This document shows, piece by piece, positions 28,544-37,284 of a DNA stretch of 64,000 nt. This DNA comes from Aquimarina mytili. GTDB taxonomy: Bacteria; Bacteroidota; Bacteroidia; Flavobacteriales; Flavobacteriaceae. Numbering within the stretch: the stretch's first letter is position 1; every line of letters starts with the position of its first letter. A program made the position numbers and the translations under genes. The notes beneath the pieces were generated by a model, which worked only from the letters and a program-made list of their open reading frames with translations, searched no databases and had not been told where the DNA came from. The stretch spans positions 1 through 64,000 of the forward strand of contig NZ_JAERQJ010000005.1 of assembly GCF_016735115.1 (NCBI RefSeq). The letters are read 5' to 3'.

Positions 28544-28578
28544 AAAAACCCTGAAACATGTAGTTTCAGGGTTTTTTT
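28544..28578 (+). terminator. Terminator after S8 protease
   Basis: AAAACCCTGAAAC (28545-28557) and GTTTCAGGGTTTT (28563-28575) are exact complements around a 5-nt loop, followed by a T-run. The rest of the 435-bp gap to 28956 is AT-rich and contains the GTTAA array and the shared leader of the next gene. Confidence 0.9.
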
Positions 28579-28796
28579 ATATCGCTACATTACCAAAATA
28601 AATGTGTTACGGCTTACAGCATATATAGAACTACGGTTTAAACATAAATATTCGAAAAATACACTGATTTTGTCGATCAAATACAAAACTAAATTACCAA
28701 ATCCTGTAATATTTAGTTAAAATTTTACACATTTTTCATTTGTTTCTGTAAGTAAAAACCTACAATTTTGAAATGAATAGAATTCCATAATTTTAT

Positions 28797-28824
28797 GTTA
28801 ACGTACTGTTAATAGCATGTTAAC
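28797..28824 (+). promoter_or_regulatory. Phased GTTAA repeats before M4 protease
   Basis: GTTAAC, GTTAAT and GTTAAC start at 28797, 28808 and 28819, exactly 11 bases apart, 133-160 bases before the start codon. An equivalent array stands at the same distance before the S8 gene. Equal helical spacing fits a regulator that touches one DNA face. Confidence 0.55.
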
Positions 28825-28936
28825 ATTTTCTGAGTCAATTTTTCACAGTCATTCGTCGATTTTATTTTAAATAATGAAAATAATTCAACACATTTGTCGC
28901 TTTCGTTGAATTATTTTCAATGAAATTGAATAAATG

Positions 28937-28965
28937 CTAACTCAAACTCAACAAACATGAAAAAA
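28937..28965 (+). promoter_or_regulatory. 5' leader shared by both proteases, second copy
   Basis: Same leader as 24851-24879 with one base changed in front of the ATG. It supports coordinate control or common origin of the two protease genes. Confidence 0.6.
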
Positions 28966-31900
28966 CACTACAAGAATGCTATTTTGCTATCAGCGTTCAG
29001 TTTTGCTTCATTGTGTCTTACGGCACAAGAGAGCAAGCAGGAGAATTCTTTCAAACAACCGGAAAGTTTAATTCAAATTGATGTACAACAAAAGAGTTCA
29101 CAGAACATCTTTCAAAAGTATATTGGTTTAAGTGAAGGCAACTCCTTTACAAGAGTTGAACAAAAGACAGATAAGCTAGGAATCACTCATGAGAAATTTC
29201 AGCAGATGTATAAAGGTGTTACTGTAGAATATGGTACTACTAGACTTAATTCTAAAAACGGAAAAGTTTCTTCAATTAGCGGAGGAGAATATTACAATGT
29301 AAAAAATCTAAATACTACCCCTAAATTATCAGCAACACAAGGTTTGCAAAGAGCAATAACCAATATTGGAGCCACAAAGTTTATGTGGGAAAATAAAGCT
29401 GCCGCAAATGCTATAGGATATGCTAAACCTGTTGGAAAACTAACTATTCTTCCAGATCTTGATTCTAAAGGTAAAGATGGAGTAGTTACTAAGTTTAATC
29501 TGGCCTACAAATTTGATATCTATGCTACTGCTCCAAAAATAAGCAGAGGAGATGTATATGTGGATGCACATACTGGAAAAATATTAGCATACAATGCTAC
29601 CATCAAACATGTTGGCGAACACAGCAACTCTTCAAAAAACCTAAAAGTTCTTTCTATTGATAATACTGCACGTATTAAAGGGTTTGAAGCTGCACCTTTA
29701 GCTACAGGTAATGCCGCTACACGGTACAGTGGTAACAAAACGATTACTACACGCACCATAAGTGGAAGTTTTGCTCTAAGAGATAACACAAGAGGTAGTG
29801 GTGTAAACACCTATAACAGCGGTGGTAACAATAGCTACCCATCTACAAACTTTACGGACAACGATAATAATTGGACCGCTGCAGAATTTAATAATGCTGC
29901 AAAAGATAATGCTGCATTAGATGCGCATTGGGGAGCCGAAGTAACATATGACTATTGGTCAACTGTGCACTCCAGAAATAGTTTTAATGGTAGCGGTGCT
30001 GCAATCAACAGTTGGGTACATTATGATAACCAACCAGGAGGAGCAGGATATGATAATGCATTCTGGAATGGTAGTGTAATGACCTATGGTGACGGTTCTT
30101 CAAACGGAACTGAAGGAAATGGGTTCTTTGATGCACTTACTAGTCTTGATGTAGCAGCTCATGAAATTGGACATGCCGTTACTACGTTTACAGCCGATTT
30201 AGCATATAGAAGAGAATCAGGAGGTTTAAATGAAGGATTTTCTGATATCTGGGGAGCCGCTGTAGAACATTTTGCTAAAGGAAATGGTAATGATGCTGCC
30301 CCTTCTGCTGAAGTATGGTTAATTGGTGACGAAATTGACAGACGTAGCGGATCTGCTGCATTACGTTCTATGAGTGATCCAAAATCGCTGGGACAACCTG
30401 ATACTTATAGAGGAACAAATTGGAGACCCGCAACAGTTGCTGAAGGGTGTATAACACCAATAGGAAACCCTAATGATCCAAACTATAATGACCAATGTGG
30501 TGTACATACCAATAGTGGTGTTTTAAATTACTGGTTCTACTTAGCCGTAGCGGGTAGTGCAAATACAGATGGTGTAAATGATAATGGAGATGCTTTTACC
30601 GTTGCCGGAATCGGAATGGATAAAGCCGCAAAAATTGCATACAGAACCTTAAACGTATATTTATCGGCCAATTCTACATTCTTAGATGCCAGAAATGGTT
30701 CTATACAAGCTGCAAAAGATTTATATACAGCCGGTGGAGCCGAAGAAATTGCAGTAACCAATGCATGGCATGCCGTTGGTGTTGGACAACCCTATGGTGG
30801 TGGCGGTAGTACTTCTTACTGTGGCTCTAACGGAAACAGTGTAGCCGATGAATATATTAGTAGAGTTCAATTAGGGTCTATTGATAATGCAACTGGTGCA
30901 GGTACTGGTGGGTATAACGATTTTACTTCTATTTCTACAACCCTGACTCCAGGATCTTCTCAAACCATTACAATAACTCCAACATGGACGGGTACAAAAT
31001 ATAATGAAGGATACGGCGTATGGATTGATTACAATCAAGATGGTGATTTTGCAGATGCAGGAGAACAAGTGTTTACGCAAGCAGCTACACAAACTACACC
31101 TGTTAGCGGTTCTTTTACTGTTCCAACGGGAGCTACCGAAGGCGCTACAAGAATGCGTGTTTCTATGAAATACAATGGAATTCCAACAGCCTGCGAATCC
31201 TTCCAATATGGAGAAGTTGAAGACTACGAAGTAGTAATCGGTGCTGGATCAGCAGATACACAAGCCCCTTCAATACCAACAGGATTGGCAGCCTCTAATA
31301 TTGCTGAAACTACACTAACCTTGTCATGGAATGCGGCTACAGATAATGTAGGAGTAACAGGGTATGACGTATACCAAGGAACTGCAAATCTTGGTAATGT
31401 AACAGGTACTTCTGCAAATATTACAGGATTAACAGCAAATACTGCATATCAATTTAGTGTAAGAGCTGTAGATGCTGCCGGCAATACTTCTGCAGCTAGT
31501 AGTGCAGTAAATGTTACTACCGCTGGTGGAGCATCAGCATGTACATCAGGTATTACATCTTTCCCATATAACGAAGGGTTTGAAAATACATTAGGTGCAT
31601 GGACACAGTCTACAACCGATGATATCAACTGGACCGTAGATGCTAGTGGAACTCCATCTAGAAATACAGGACCATCTAGTGCTACTCAAGGATCATATTA
31701 TATTTTTGTAGAAGCTTCAGGAAACGGAACTGGGTTCCCAAATAAACAAGCAGTCTTAGAGTCGCCTTGTTTTGATCTTTCAGGACTTAGCAATGCAAGT
31801 TTCACATTTAGCTATCATATGTATGGAGCTACAGATATGGGAAGCCTTGCTGTAGATGCCAGTACTGATGAAGGAGCAACATGGACCTCTTTATGGAACC

Positions 31901-32313
31901 AGACTGGAAACAAAGGAAACTCTTGGTTAACGGCAAATATCGATCTTTCAGCATATTCTGGTGGAGGTGTTAAACTTAGATTTAACCGAATCACAGGATC
32001 GACATGGCAAGCCGATATTGCTATTGACAATGTAGCTTTAACCTCTGGATCTGCTGCAGCATTTGCAGGAGCTATTCCAACAGAAGCTAAAAGTGAAGTA
32101 TTCTCTTTATGGCCTATCCCTTTGAAGTCAGGAGACAGATTAAATGTTTCTATTAAAAAATCAGCTACTCCTCAAAAGTATACAATTATCAATACTATGG
32201 GACAGGTGGTAGAGCAAGGATCATTTAATGGTGCTATCGACACCGACGGATTAAGAGCAGGTCTATATTTCCTTAATTTGGACGGAAACAAAAAACCATT
32301 TGTAGTACAATAA
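28957..32313 (+). CDS. T9SS-secreted M4 thermolysin-like metalloprotease
   Basis: An 1118-residue secreted zinc protease. Order: signal (to about LTAQ), FTP and PepSY propeptide regions (about 45-215), catalytic M4 domain (about 310-460) and its helical C-terminal half (to about 625), GEVED about 690-770, Fn3 about 775-855, MAM-like about 865-1035, and a T9SS sorting domain (VFSLWPIPLKSGDRLNVSI to KKPFVVQ). Zinc ligands are H402 and H406 in HEIGH, with E426 in LNEGFSD; E403 is the general base. The spacing equals that of thermolysin. The GEVED-Fn3-MAM block closely copies that of the S8 protease. Confidence 0.94.
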   Translation: MKKHYKNAILLSAFSFASLCLTAQESKQENSFKQPESLIQIDVQQKSSQNIFQKYIGLSEGNSFTRVEQKTDKLGITHEKFQQMYKGVTVEYGTTRLNSKNGKVSSISGGEYYNVKNLNTTPKLSATQGLQRAITNIGATKFMWENKAAANAIGYAKPVGKLTILPDLDSKGKDGVVTKFNLAYKFDIYATAPKISRGDVYVDAHTGKILAYNATIKHVGEHSNSSKNLKVLSIDNTARIKGFEAAPLATGNAATRYSGNKTITTRTISGSFALRDNTRGSGVNTYNSGGNNSYPSTNFTDNDNNWTAAEFNNAAKDNAALDAHWGAEVTYDYWSTVHSRNSFNGSGAAINSWVHYDNQPGGAGYDNAFWNGSVMTYGDGSSNGTEGNGFFDALTSLDVAAHEIGHAVTTFTADLAYRRESGGLNEGFSDIWGAAVEHFAKGNGNDAAPSAEVWLIGDEIDRRSGSAALRSMSDPKSLGQPDTYRGTNWRPATVAEGCITPIGNPNDPNYNDQCGVHTNSGVLNYWFYLAVAGSANTDGVNDNGDAFTVAGIGMDKAAKIAYRTLNVYLSANSTFLDARNGSIQAAKDLYTAGGAEEIAVTNAWHAVGVGQPYGGGGSTSYCGSNGNSVADEYISRVQLGSIDNATGAGTGGYNDFTSISTTLTPGSSQTITITPTWTGTKYNEGYGVWIDYNQDGDFADAGEQVFTQAATQTTPVSGSFTVPTGATEGATRMRVSMKYNGIPTACESFQYGEVEDYEVVIGAGSADTQAPSIPTGLAASNIAETTLTLSWNAATDNVGVTGYDVYQGTANLGNVTGTSANITGLTANTAYQFSVRAVDAAGNTSAASSAVNVTTAGGASACTSGITSFPYNEGFENTLGAWTQSTTDDINWTVDASGTPSRNTGPSSATQGSYYIFVEASGNGTGFPNKQAVLESPCFDLSGLSNASFTFSYHMYGATDMGSLAVDASTDEGATWTSLWNQTGNKGNSWLTANIDLSAYSGGGVKLRFNRITGSTWQADIAIDNVALTSGSAAAFAGAIPTEAKSEVFSLWPIPLKSGDRLNVSIKKSATPQKYTIINTMGQVVEQGSFNGAIDTDGLRAGLYFLNLDGNKKPFVVQ

Positions 32314-32338
32314 ATCACTATAAACAATCAATATTTAT

Positions 32339-32373
32339 ATCCCCTGAAACTAAGGTTTTGGGGGATTTTTTTT
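32339..32373 (+). terminator. Terminator after M4 protease
   Basis: ATCCCCTGAAAC pairs with GTTTTGGGGGAT (two G-U pairs) around TAAG, followed by a T-run. The remaining gap to 32736 is AT-rich with no gene seen, apart from the palindrome at 32681-32710. Confidence 0.85.
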
Positions 32374-32680
32374 ATACAACCTTTTCTAACATCTATCGAG
32401 GATTAAGTCAAGTTAATTCCATATCCAGAATAAAGTCAGTTAGGATATAAAAAGATCATAACCAACTCAATTAAAGATAAATAACAACAAAAAGTTATGT
32501 TAATCCTATTGTCTTTTTTATAATAAAAATCTATCTTCATACTACTCTTATAGTTCCCTAGTAAACATTCTTCGTCATTATTTTAATAAACATTTATTTA
32601 CCAAAAGAACTTATATTTTTTGAATAATTATTGGTGATAATAAAAATCCAGAATAGGTGTGGTTTAAAATATTTAGATGC

Positions 32681-32710
32681 AATAATAGCAATAGCTATTG
32701 CAGTATTATT
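32681..32710. promoter_or_regulatory. Inverted repeat upstream of DUF4157 gene
   Basis: AATAATAGCAATAG pairs with CTATTGC, an inserted AG, and TATTATT. The core CAATAGCTATTG is a perfect palindrome. It lies 26 bases before the start codon and could be an operator or leader hairpin. Confidence 0.45.
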
Positions 32711-32736
32711 ACAGATAAAAAATAAAAACCTTACTA

Positions 32737-35274
32737 ATGACAGAACAAATACCCAAACCTTCGACAAGCAATCAAAAAAGGCATCGTTCAGAAAATAAAA
32801 ACAAGTATCAACAATTTATTAATCCCACTTCTAGTTTTTTCAGCCAGGATGTAGCTCAGAAAAAAGAAACCCCTTTTTTCGAAAAAACGCCAAGTAATCC
32901 ATTTTTCAAGTCATCCCATAAGTCATTTCATATTTCTCCTATACAAAAGAAAAAAACAGAAGAAGAGGTTCAAACGAAAGAGCATCCCATCCAGAAAAAA
33001 GTTCATCCTGACCCCAGCCCAAGGACAAACAACACTGGTTTACCTGATAATTTAAAAACAGGAGTAGAAAACCTCTCTGGTTATGCCATGGATGATGTAA
33101 AAGTGTATCGTAACTCTGATAAACCATCCCAGTTACAGGCACACGCTTATGCACAAGGAACAGATATCCATTTAGGGTCAGGGCAAGAAAAACACCTACC
33201 TCATGAAGCATGGCATGTAGTACAGCAAAAACAAGGGAGAGTAAAACCGACCATGCAAATGAAAAGGGAAATAAATCTAAATGATGATCAAAGTTTAGAA
33301 CGGGAGGCAGATGTGATGGGAGAAAAGGCGGCAAACTTTGATAACCGATTACCCCTAAATAAGCCTGAAAGAAATATCTCTTTTCCTTCTACAGGATATT
33401 CTAGTCAAATGAAAGTGGTACAACGCACAGAAATAGATGCAAAAAAATATGTAACTAAAAACTGGGAAAAATTCTCGCAATTTGGTATAAAACAACACAC
33501 TGGGAATTACCTCATGTTGCTCCTGAAAAGACTTTGGGATGACAGCAACGAAGAGTTTGGAAAACTTCTTCAAATATTACTTAAAGGTTTGTCACTAGCA
33601 CCCGATGCACCAACTGACGGATATGATCCGCCAACATTATATGATGTTTTTACTGCATTGGCTGAGCAAATAGGGGAAGATTATGCTGCTCATCAATTTG
33701 CAAAATATGATTCGTTATATATGAAAGCCAGCTCGTTACTGCGCTATTATGAGCCTTCGAAAAATGTTACTTTCCCCTATTTTACACAAAAAATAATTGA
33801 AACTAAAACTCCAAGTGTAATTTCTCCGAATCCCGGTATTGGCGTTGTTGCTCTTATTCCAACTCATCCGACAGGGAAAAAGCCTAAAGATATTGCCGCC
33901 ACTTATGGGGCAGGGTTCCCGGCTAAAGAAGCCAAACGAAGATTTGGATTATCTGTGGGAGCCAATGCCTTTTCGGGCTTAGGCCAGGATAAGGCTGCCG
34001 TCAATTCAGTTAGGACTATGATGAAAGGCTTTGGATCACCGGGATTTCCTGTAGCACTTATTGGATATACATGGAAAAAAACATGGCAGTCCAAAAGAGA
34101 CTCTCGACCAGTTGAAGACGAACATCTCTTAGCCAAAATGGAATTTATGAACCCTGGTGAAAAGAGAAAAGTGAACCAAGAACCTCTGGAGTTTATACCG
34201 CATGGTTATTTACGGGAGATGATCGTAAAAGCAGAAGCAACCTTAACGGTAAAAGAAATAATTGCTTCCAGGCCTGAAGTGAATAACGTTTATTACCATA
34301 TTGCAGACGATGATGCACCTAGCGTAAAAACTCTGAAAGGAATTGGTGTATACACGGCGTATCAAAATTACATCAGAAAAGGATTTAAAGATGGATATGG
34401 TGCCCCAACATTATTGGCGGGAGGATACAGAGTGAGACGAGAAGACAACCCCGACAAAGGAGACATTCCTCGGACGGAGCAAGGAACCAAATTGTCTGAA
34501 ATTGCTAGTGACATTGACCACCTTACACGCTATCAAGTTGCCCGAATAGACCCAAGAATCCCTTATCTTTCAGAAGCCAATCTATTAGTTAATTCGGATA
34601 CTATGAATGATCAAATCACCCACCCCAAAACCATTACAGGTGAAATATTCGGTGGCTTTAATTTTGAATCCGGTAACCTCAAACGATTCTTAAAATTAGA
34701 TCTATTATCTACCCCAAATGCCCAGGCCGTAATGGATTATGTGTATGATGCATCTCTCGTTACCGGCACCAAAGGTGGAGGAAAAAGGTTTTATTCATAC
34801 AAATTCAAAAAACCCGAAAACTACTATGAACAGATAAATAGCATGGAGGACCCCAAGCCATGGAATGATATTCTTTCTCAGACCTACAAAAATGCCATTT
34901 CTACAAGTCAGAATATCGGAGGAATGGGTAGTCTGGCTATCAATCTTAGTCATTTTTTTAAGAGCACGAGTGAATTGAAAGTATCATCAGGGGAGATTGC
35001 CCGACGAGCAAAAAAAATGATAGAGGGGATGAAATATACCAATAAATTAGGAGATGCTCTCCTTAAAGAGCCTGGTATGCGAAAAGAGCTAGGAAACATT
35101 GATGATTCCTTTGGGGATGAGGATCATCAAATGTACATTTCACAGACTATTGAACGCACAGTAATAACAGCCCTAAGAGTGCATGAACAAATGTATGAGC
35201 GTATGGCTACCGCTTTGTATAAATATATCCAAGACTATGTAAAGAAGCAAAAAGTTGAAAGGCGGAGATATTAG
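32737..35274 (+). CDS. DUF4157 (eCIS-core) protein, putative effector
   Basis: An 845-residue protein without a signal peptide. Residues about 90-180 carry the DUF4157 / eCIS_core domain: LPDNLKTGVENLSGYAMDDV, the VYRNSDKPSQL and AYAQGTDIHLGSG stretches, and H156-E157-x-x-H160 in PHEAWHVVQQ, followed by EREADVMG. The first ~90 residues are basic and low-complexity with repeated IQKK strings. The remaining ~615 residues match nothing I know. They contain VYYHIADDDAPSV (D524-D526) and a helical C-terminus. DUF4157 domains mark cargo or core proteins of extracellular contractile injection systems. No eCIS genes lie nearby. Confidence 0.8.
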   Translation: MTEQIPKPSTSNQKRHRSENKNKYQQFINPTSSFFSQDVAQKKETPFFEKTPSNPFFKSSHKSFHISPIQKKKTEEEVQTKEHPIQKKVHPDPSPRTNNTGLPDNLKTGVENLSGYAMDDVKVYRNSDKPSQLQAHAYAQGTDIHLGSGQEKHLPHEAWHVVQQKQGRVKPTMQMKREINLNDDQSLEREADVMGEKAANFDNRLPLNKPERNISFPSTGYSSQMKVVQRTEIDAKKYVTKNWEKFSQFGIKQHTGNYLMLLLKRLWDDSNEEFGKLLQILLKGLSLAPDAPTDGYDPPTLYDVFTALAEQIGEDYAAHQFAKYDSLYMKASSLLRYYEPSKNVTFPYFTQKIIETKTPSVISPNPGIGVVALIPTHPTGKKPKDIAATYGAGFPAKEAKRRFGLSVGANAFSGLGQDKAAVNSVRTMMKGFGSPGFPVALIGYTWKKTWQSKRDSRPVEDEHLLAKMEFMNPGEKRKVNQEPLEFIPHGYLREMIVKAEATLTVKEIIASRPEVNNVYYHIADDDAPSVKTLKGIGVYTAYQNYIRKGFKDGYGAPTLLAGGYRVRREDNPDKGDIPRTEQGTKLSEIASDIDHLTRYQVARIDPRIPYLSEANLLVNSDTMNDQITHPKTITGEIFGGFNFESGNLKRFLKLDLLSTPNAQAVMDYVYDASLVTGTKGGGKRFYSYKFKKPENYYEQINSMEDPKPWNDILSQTYKNAISTSQNIGGMGSLAINLSHFFKSTSELKVSSGEIARRAKKMIEGMKYTNKLGDALLKEPGMRKELGNIDDSFGDEDHQMYISQTIERTVITALRVHEQMYERMATALYKYIQDYVKKQKVERRRY

Positions 35275-35429
35275 AGAGCCAGGCAACAATAATTATAGGT
35301 GTAATAAGTTTTCTATCTCCTAATATACGTACGCTTACCGTATATGCACCTCTAAACCCTTATTTTTCTTCGTATTTAGAACCCCTCCTCCTACTTTCGT
35401 ATTTATAAAATCAATTTAAAATCGAACGT

Positions 35430-36128
35430 ATGAAATTTTTAAAAATCTCAATCCTGGCATGTCTTACATTGGCATTCAGCACAACCTTAAATGCTCAATC
35501 CAACATCAAATCTTATGACTTTAAAAAAGGTGAAATCCTGGACATTCTCTTACTTACAACAAAACCAGAAGGAAATGCTTTATTCAAAAAATATAGAGAA
35601 ACAGCTTTTCCTGTAGCCATAAAAAGAAGTTACAAACCTCTTCCAGGATTTAAAATAACCGAAACTACACAAGGAAATATACAGCCCACAAGCTTTTTAT
35701 TCGGAAAATGGAATGATTTACAAAATAGAGAGGCATTTATTGCCGAAATTGAAACCTTTGTTCCTGATTTTCATAAACAACGCAGGGATATTTGGTCTAT
35801 TTTTAATCTAGTCTATTATGAAATGCCTCAAGATACTTCATTCAAAATCAATAAAGACAAATTTATTGTAGCCACGGCATATTGGAAAAAGAACTCAAAA
35901 GCTTTTCAGGAGTTTAAAAAAGGATGGATGCAAAAGGCCAAGTCCAAAGGTGGAAAAAGTGTACTAGAACTTACCAACGGTAAATCCCCGGTAGGATATT
36001 ATTATAATCCGGATTATATGGTTATTACACAATGGGAGAACAAGGCTGCTTTTGAAGTTTTTTATAACGAAAATCTTAAAATGAATCATAAAGCGGTACA
36101 ACATGTTAACCAGTTTGTGATTAACTAA
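35430..36128 (+). CDS. Secreted protein with possible dimeric alpha/beta barrel fold
   Basis: A 232-residue protein with a signal peptide (to about LNAQ, residue 23). The mature sequence seems to have two similar halves, each with a strand-helix-strand pattern: KGEILDILLLTTKPEGNALF with TTQGNIQPTSFLFGKWNDLQ, and DKFIVATAYWKKNSKAFQEF with YMVITQWENKAAFEVFYNEN. This suggests a dimeric alpha/beta barrel (ABM or DUF1330-like). The function is unknown. It precedes a membrane AraC regulator by 41 bases on the same strand. Confidence 0.6.
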   Translation: MKFLKISILACLTLAFSTTLNAQSNIKSYDFKKGEILDILLLTTKPEGNALFKKYRETAFPVAIKRSYKPLPGFKITETTQGNIQPTSFLFGKWNDLQNREAFIAEIETFVPDFHKQRRDIWSIFNLVYYEMPQDTSFKINKDKFIVATAYWKKNSKAFQEFKKGWMQKAKSKGGKSVLELTNGKSPVGYYYNPDYMVITQWENKAAFEVFYNENLKMNHKAVQHVNQFVIN

Positions 36129-36169
36129 CTATTTTAGAGCCTTACAAACCACTTGCTCAAAACTATTGT

Positions 36170-37279
36170 ATGCAATCTTTTTTAAATCAACTCGTCTATT
36201 TCGGCTATTTTCAAAGCATATTTTTGCTATGTATTTATCTTTTTTCGTCCAAAAACCGAAAAAATATAAATGGATATGTAGCTTTTTTTGTAGTCGTTTT
36301 GGCGATTGGTTTATCTGGGCGGGTTTTATACATATCAGGTATTTTTGGGCAGGAATATAAGCTAGTTACTTTTTCTGAATTTGCCACGCTATTATTTGGA
36401 CCTACCATCTATCTTTTTGCAAGATCTTCGTTGCTTAATCAATATTTTTCGTACAAGGATATCCTTCATTATATCCCTGCCGTTTTTTATAATATTGCAA
36501 TTACGATTCTAATTATATTGCCTTCAGATCAAGTACTAAGGGCCAGAATAGAAAGTGGAGAACAATATCGAATTATCTTGCTGTTAGTCGGTATTGGACT
36601 AGTTTTTAATATCACCTATTATATTTTTGGTCTTCATGTTTTTGTAAAATTCAAAAAAGACATCCAAAATGAAGTAAGTTACACCTTAAAAACCCAGTTT
36701 TTTCTGAACTTTCTAATCGCTATCGGGATATGCCTTTCGTGTTGGTTCACCATGTACATATTAAGCATTCTAGGATTTCAGATACTGAATAGATTAACCT
36801 GGCAAATCGTATGGTTAAGCATTGCCTGTATTATTCTTTTCATCGCTTTTTATGGAATGAAAGAGCCTCAGTTATTTAAAATCACTCCTTTGATAACCGC
36901 TAAAAAATATACGCAATCAAAATTATCTACGACAGATCTAGATCGATTAAAATCACAATTAGAAGTTTTGATGCAAGAAAAGAAACCATATCTAAATAAT
37001 AAACTACTCAAAGCCGAACTTGCCGAAATGCTCGGTGTAAGCAACCCCGAAATGGCACGTTTGCTTAATGAGAATATCGGTATGAACTTCTTTGAATATA
37101 TAAACTATTATAGAATAAAAGAGTTTGTATCTCTTGCAAGATCAGAAAAAGCCAAAAATCTCACTTTTTTTGGGTTGGCTCAAGAAGCTGGCTTTAATTC
37201 TAAAACAACATTTAACAAATCATTCAAAAAATTGATGGGTACTTCGCCATCAGAATATTTCAACAATCAAATATCTTAA
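36170..37279 (+). CDS. Membrane-anchored AraC-family regulator
   Basis: A 369-residue regulator with about seven N-terminal hydrophobic helices (1-240) and a cytoplasmic AraC helix-turn-helix domain (about 265-369). The sensory helices include QSIFLLCIYLFSSKNRKNIN and YKDILHYIPAVFYNIAITIL. The DNA-binding part shows LNNKLLKAELAEMLGVSNPE and the second helix-turn-helix FFGLAQEAGFNSKTTFNKSF, then KLMGTSPSEYF. This type is common in Flavobacteriia and is thought to sense a membrane or periplasmic cue. The upstream and downstream secreted proteins are possible targets. Confidence 0.9.
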   Translation: MQSFLNQLVYFGYFQSIFLLCIYLFSSKNRKNINGYVAFFVVVLAIGLSGRVLYISGIFGQEYKLVTFSEFATLLFGPTIYLFARSSLLNQYFSYKDILHYIPAVFYNIAITILIILPSDQVLRARIESGEQYRIILLLVGIGLVFNITYYIFGLHVFVKFKKDIQNEVSYTLKTQFFLNFLIAIGICLSCWFTMYILSILGFQILNRLTWQIVWLSIACIILFIAFYGMKEPQLFKITPLITAKKYTQSKLSTTDLDRLKSQLEVLMQEKKPYLNNKLLKAELAEMLGVSNPEMARLLNENIGMNFFEYINYYRIKEFVSLARSEKAKNLTFFGLAQEAGFNSKTTFNKSFKKLMGTSPSEYFNNQIS

Positions 37280-37284
37280 ATATT

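Noticed and set aside
26850-32040. The repeated DNA in the two proteases as an insertion sequence
   Set aside because: Both copies are in-frame protein modules with no transposase or terminal inverted repeats.
32737-35274. Assigning the C-terminus of the DUF4157 protein to glycosyltransferases
   Set aside because: A single DDD triplet is not enough; no other supporting motif was seen.
36166-36360. Short open frame overlapping the AraC gene at its start
   Set aside because: It is a shadow in another frame of the membrane AraC gene, without domain features.
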